Origin: Clostridia bacterium
GTDB lineage: Bacteria; Bacillota; Clostridia; Oscillospirales; CAG-272
Assembly: GCA_017456145.1 (NCBI GenBank)
Contig: JAFTJZ010000015.1
Coordinates: 61,437 to 125,436, forward strand
DNA: 64,000 bases
Reading direction: 5' to 3'
The number at the start of each line of letters is the position of its first letter. Within the stretch, counting starts at the first letter, position 1. Made by a program: the position numbers and the translations under genes. This document shows positions 61,221 through 64,000 of this stretch, in pieces. The notes under the pieces are model-generated. The model had not been told where the DNA came from and did not search any database. It was given only the letters and a program-made list of their open reading frames with translations.

Positions 61221-61958
61221 TCAGATTTCCTGCTCGTTCTCCCAGTTGTGGTAAACGTCGATGACATCGTCGTTGTCCTCCAGATGCTCCAAAAGCAGAG
61301 CCATGTGCTTGATATCATCCTCGGTCTCCAGCGTGACGTAGGTGGTGGGCAGCTTGGTCTGTTCGGCAGAAGAAATGGTATAACCCGCAGCCTCCAGTGC
61401 CTCCTTGATGGCATAAACGTCATCGCTCTCACAGGTGATCTCAAAGACACCCTCATCGGAGGAAAGATCCTCTGCACCTGCCTCCAACGCAGTTTCCATC
61501 AGCGTATCCTCGTCGATCTCGCCGTCCTCGTCCTCAATCACAATCAAGCCCTTAGGCTCAAACATATAACTGACACAGCCGGTCTGACCCATATTACCGC
61601 CAAACTTATCGAAATAATGGCGAACCTCACCGGCGGTACGGTTGCGATTGTCGGTGGTTGCCTCTACGATGACGGCAACGCCGCTGGGGCCGTAGCCCTC
61701 GTAGACGACCTCCTCATAGTTGACGTCGGTTGCGCCAAGTGCCTTTTTGATGCAGCGCTCGATGTTATCGTTGGGTACGTTATTGGACTTTGCCTTGGCG
61801 ATCAGATCGCGCAGCTTGGAGTTGACATTTGGATCCCCTCCGCCTGCCTTGACGGCAATCGTGATTTCCTTACCGATCTTGGTGAAAATTTTCGCCTTTT
61901 GCGCGTCGGTTTTTTCTTTCTTGTGCTTAATGTTAGCCCATTTGCTATGTCCGGACAT
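61221..61958 (-). CDS. yebC: YebC/PmpR-family (TACO1) protein
   Basis: 245 residues. Begins MSGHSKWANIKHKKEK and has GGDPNVNSKLRDLIAKAK, YEGYGPSGVAVIVE, TDNRNRTAGEVRHYFDKFGG, all diagnostic. Long named a transcriptional regulator; recent work on YebC-type proteins points to translation of difficult codons on the ribosome. AAAGAGGTATTATT precedes the ATG. Follows argS after 42 bases. Confidence 0.95.
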   Translation of the reverse strand: MSGHSKWANIKHKKEKTDAQKAKIFTKIGKEITIAVKAGGGDPNVNSKLRDLIAKAKSNNVPNDNIERCIKKALGATDVNYEEVVYEGYGPSGVAVIVEATTDNRNRTAGEVRHYFDKFGGNMGQTGCVSYMFEPKGLIVIEDEDGEIDEDTLMETALEAGAEDLSSDEGVFEITCESDDVYAIKEALEAAGYTISSAEQTKLPTTYVTLETEDDIKHMALLLEHLEDNDDVIDVYHNWENEQEI

Positions 61959-62000
61959 AATAATACCTCTTTATATTCTGAAATTTTTTACGGAGTGAAA

Positions 62001-63767
62001 TCAGATCTGCTCGATCTTACGCAGGCAGATCAACTCAAATGCATTGCCAAGAACGGTGCGGGTAGCAGCGGTCAGAGCAACGCGGAAGTCGCGCACCTTG
62101 GCATCCTCGGCAGAGAGGATGGAGCAATCGTGATAGAAACGGTTGAATGCAGCAGCGACATCGAGAATGTAGCGAGTGATCTCGGAGGGCTCCAGATCGC
62201 GAATGGCCCCCAGCACACACTCACCAAAGCGAGAGAGCGTTTTGAGCAGCTCGCTCTCCTGCATCGTCAGCGCAAGGGCGGCATCCGATGCAACCATGGC
62301 AGCATCTATCGTGCAGCCGGCCTCGGCTGCCTTGTTCATAATGGAGCAGGTACGCGCGTAAGTGTACTGAACATACGGACCGGTGTTACCGTCGTAGCTT
62401 AGCGCATCCTCCATGATGAAATTGATATCCTTGATGCGGTTATTGGAAAGATAATAGAACACCACTGCGCCGACACCGACCGCCTCGGCAGCCTCGTCCT
62501 TGTTGGGCAGATTGGGATTCTTCTCGTCCATAATTTGACGCACCTTCTCAATGGCAGCCGCAAACAGATCGCGCAGCAACACGACGTTACCGGTTCTTGT
62601 CGCCAGCTTGGCGCCGTTGATGCTGACCATGCCGTAAGGAACGTGGATCAGCTGCTCATACCAATCGTAGCCCATCAGCTCAACGACCTTAAACCATTGT
62701 GCAAAATGAAGGCTTTGCTGCGCTGCGGTAACGTAGATCATTTTATCATAATTGTATTCTTCCTTGCGATCGACCGCGGCCGCAATATCACGGGCGGGAT
62801 ACAGAGATGCGCCGTCACTCTTGAGGATCAGGCAGGGCGGCATACCGTATTTCTCCAGATCGACGATGCTTGCACCGTCGCTGATGGTCAGAAGTCCTGC
62901 CTCACGCAGCTTATTGATCTGTGCGGGCATTTTATCGGTATAAAAGCTCTCTCCCTTATAAGAGTCAAAGGTGATTCCGAGCTGTTTGTAGGTCTCCTCG
63001 TTGGCATTGAGCGACATCTGAACCAGCCATTTCCACAGCGCAAGGTTTTCCTCATCTCCCTGCTCCATCTTCAAAAATTCGGCTCTCGCCTCGGCAGCTA
63101 GCGTTGGATCGGCAACAATGCCCATCTCCTCGTTGCCCGAAATGGCGTTATTGATGCGGACGTAGAGATCGACCAGCGCATCCACGCCGCCTTCCTCTAC
63201 GGTCTTGCGGTCACCCCACTTTTTATAGGCAACGATCAGCTTGCCGAACTGGGTGCCCCAGTCCCCGACGTAGTTGATGCCGACACACTTATATCCGGCA
63301 AACTCATGCAGTTTTTTAAGCGAATGGCCAATGACTGTCGTACCGAGGTGACCGACGTGGAAGGGCTTTGCGAGATTGGGGGAGGAATAGTCCAACACGA
63401 CGGTTTTCCCCTTGCCCATATCAGGCGCACCGTACGTCTCTCCCTTGGTAAGAATTTCGGGGAGCACACTACCGACAAGGTAATCGCCCTTGATCTTCAT
63501 ATTCAAATAACCGTTGACATTCTCTGCACTTGCTACGCACTCGCACTCTGCTGCGACCTTTTCCGCCAGCGCGGTTGCGATCTGCACGGGCGAGCGGCGC
63601 ATGATCTTGCTGAGCTTAAAGCACGGGAACGCCAGATCTCCCATGCTTGCGTCGGGAGGATATTCCAACCATGTGACCAAAGTCTGTACATCGAGAGCAG
63701 CCTCGGGGCAAGCTTGCGTTACCCCACCGAGCAGCACCTCGGCAATATTCGTTTTGATGTTTAACAT
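62001..63767 (-). CDS. argS: Arginyl-tRNA synthetase
   Basis: 588 residues. Class I signature SPNLAKPFHVGHLGTT (HIGH variant), N-terminal Add1 domain, KMSKS-region variant GAKLATRTGNVVLL (usually KMSTRxGN), and the anticodon-binding end with NRFYHDCSI and LGNAFELICL. ATG at 63767 is 6 bases after GGAG; ATG at 63779 has no ribosome site. Strong promoter upstream; yebC and the alcohol dehydrogenase may be read through from it. Confidence 0.97.
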   Translation of the reverse strand: MLNIKTNIAEVLLGGVTQACPEAALDVQTLVTWLEYPPDASMGDLAFPCFKLSKIMRRSPVQIATALAEKVAAECECVASAENVNGYLNMKIKGDYLVGSVLPEILTKGETYGAPDMGKGKTVVLDYSSPNLAKPFHVGHLGTTVIGHSLKKLHEFAGYKCVGINYVGDWGTQFGKLIVAYKKWGDRKTVEEGGVDALVDLYVRINNAISGNEEMGIVADPTLAAEARAEFLKMEQGDEENLALWKWLVQMSLNANEETYKQLGITFDSYKGESFYTDKMPAQINKLREAGLLTISDGASIVDLEKYGMPPCLILKSDGASLYPARDIAAAVDRKEEYNYDKMIYVTAAQQSLHFAQWFKVVELMGYDWYEQLIHVPYGMVSINGAKLATRTGNVVLLRDLFAAAIEKVRQIMDEKNPNLPNKDEAAEAVGVGAVVFYYLSNNRIKDINFIMEDALSYDGNTGPYVQYTYARTCSIMNKAAEAGCTIDAAMVASDAALALTMQESELLKTLSRFGECVLGAIRDLEPSEITRYILDVAAAFNRFYHDCSILSAEDAKVRDFRVALTAATRTVLGNAFELICLRKIEQI

Positions 63768-63799
63768 ATCAATCTCCATTCTGTTTTAACCAATTTAAT

Positions 63800-63828
63800 A
63801 TTATACTATATTTTGCGTAAAAAGGCAA
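63800..63828 (-). promoter_or_regulatory. Promoter of argS
   Basis: Minus strand: -35 TTGCCT (63828-63823), 17-base spacer, -10 TATAAT (63805-63800). Confidence 0.8.
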
Positions 63829-63892
63829 GAGGGAAACTGCATTTTGTATGTTTTTTCTTGAAAAAGTAAATTCTCAAAGTAAGTTCCACAGT

Positions 63893-63950
63893 GGAATTTA
63901 GGGTAGAAGTTACTATGAGAAGGAATTTGTGGTAGAATTTAGTGTGAGAA
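63893..63950 (+). repeat. Two tandem 29-base direct repeats
   Basis: Units 63893-63921 and 63922-63950 match at 24 of 29 positions, both starting GGAATTT and ending TGAGAA. They lie just before the gene at the right edge and may belong to an insertion-sequence end or its control region. Confidence 0.8.
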
Positions 63951-63972
63951 ATCTAGAAAGGAGAACTCACAC

Positions 63973-64000
63973 ATGAATGAAAAAAGAGGAAAGCATTTGA
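63973..64000 (+). CDS. Start of a gene cut by the window edge, possibly an IS30-type transposase
   Basis: ATG at 63973 with AAAGGAG 9 bases upstream; only MNEKRGKHL is visible. IS30-family transposases of gut Clostridia often begin with a similar short basic stretch, and the preceding repeats fit an IS end, but nine residues cannot settle it. Confidence 0.35.

Overview
This 64-kb window reads as ordinary chromosome of a Gram-positive, spore-former-type bacterium, most likely a gut member of class Clostridia (Oscillospiraceae-like). That placement is inference. It rests on gene content: WhiA, RNase Y, the YfmF/YfmH peptidase pair, an energy-coupling-factor (ECF) transporter set, anaerobic ribonucleotide reductase, a ClpE-like ATPase, a LytTR/GHKL two-component pair and CoaX, with strong AGGAGG-type ribosome sites, sigma-A-type promoters with 17-base spacers and many hairpin terminators. 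No rRNA, CRISPR array or prophage was seen.

Layout. 1-4.2 kb (minus): yfmF-yfmH-lgt-folD, with folD cut by the window edge. 4.4-6.5 kb (plus): a TIM-barrel isomerase and an FAD oxidoreductase broken by two +1 frameshifts. 6.6-9.9 kb (plus): Mrp-type Fe-S carrier, a DUF218 protein and gpmI. 9.9-16.1 kb: an A+T-richer accessory block with an internally deleted serine recombinase, a LytTR regulator, a GHKL kinase lacking any membrane sensor, and two ABC half-exporters, ending at tRNA-Val(GAC). 16.3-21.5 kb (minus): secA and two unknown membrane proteins. 21.7-24.4 kb (plus): trmL-mnmA and a lipoprotein. 24.7-33.1 kb (minus): rny, an isomerase plus two tandem Gfo/Idh/MocA dehydrogenases, a TspO-like protein and a class A PBP. 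33.5 kb (plus): a lone toroid-fold protein. 34.5-40.1 kb (minus): murB-whiA-dnaE. Then tRNA-Arg(CCT). 40.6-44.4 kb (minus): nrdD-nrdG-dut-DUF218 under an apparent NrdR-controlled promoter. 44.6-46.1 kb (minus): coaX and an ECF substrate protein, probably pantothenate uptake plus phosphorylation. 46.3-54.2 kb (minus): ecfA1-ecfA2-ecfT-truA-DUF5711-cvpA-clpE. 54.2-55.6 kb (minus): ruvC and an RlmI-like methyltransferase. 55.9-59.8 kb (plus): a 1298-residue surface lipoprotein. 60-63.8 kb (minus): argS, yebC and an iron alcohol dehydrogenase. The right edge enters what looks like an insertion sequence.

Functional links. The ECF ATPases and EcfT could energise the substrate protein beside coaX, although they lie about 6 kb away. 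dut sits with the anaerobic reductase, so dNTP supply genes are grouped. The best candidates for something undescribed are the 10.9-16.1 kb signalling/export block, which is bracketed by near-identical hairpins, and the large lipoprotein with its duplicated C-terminal module.
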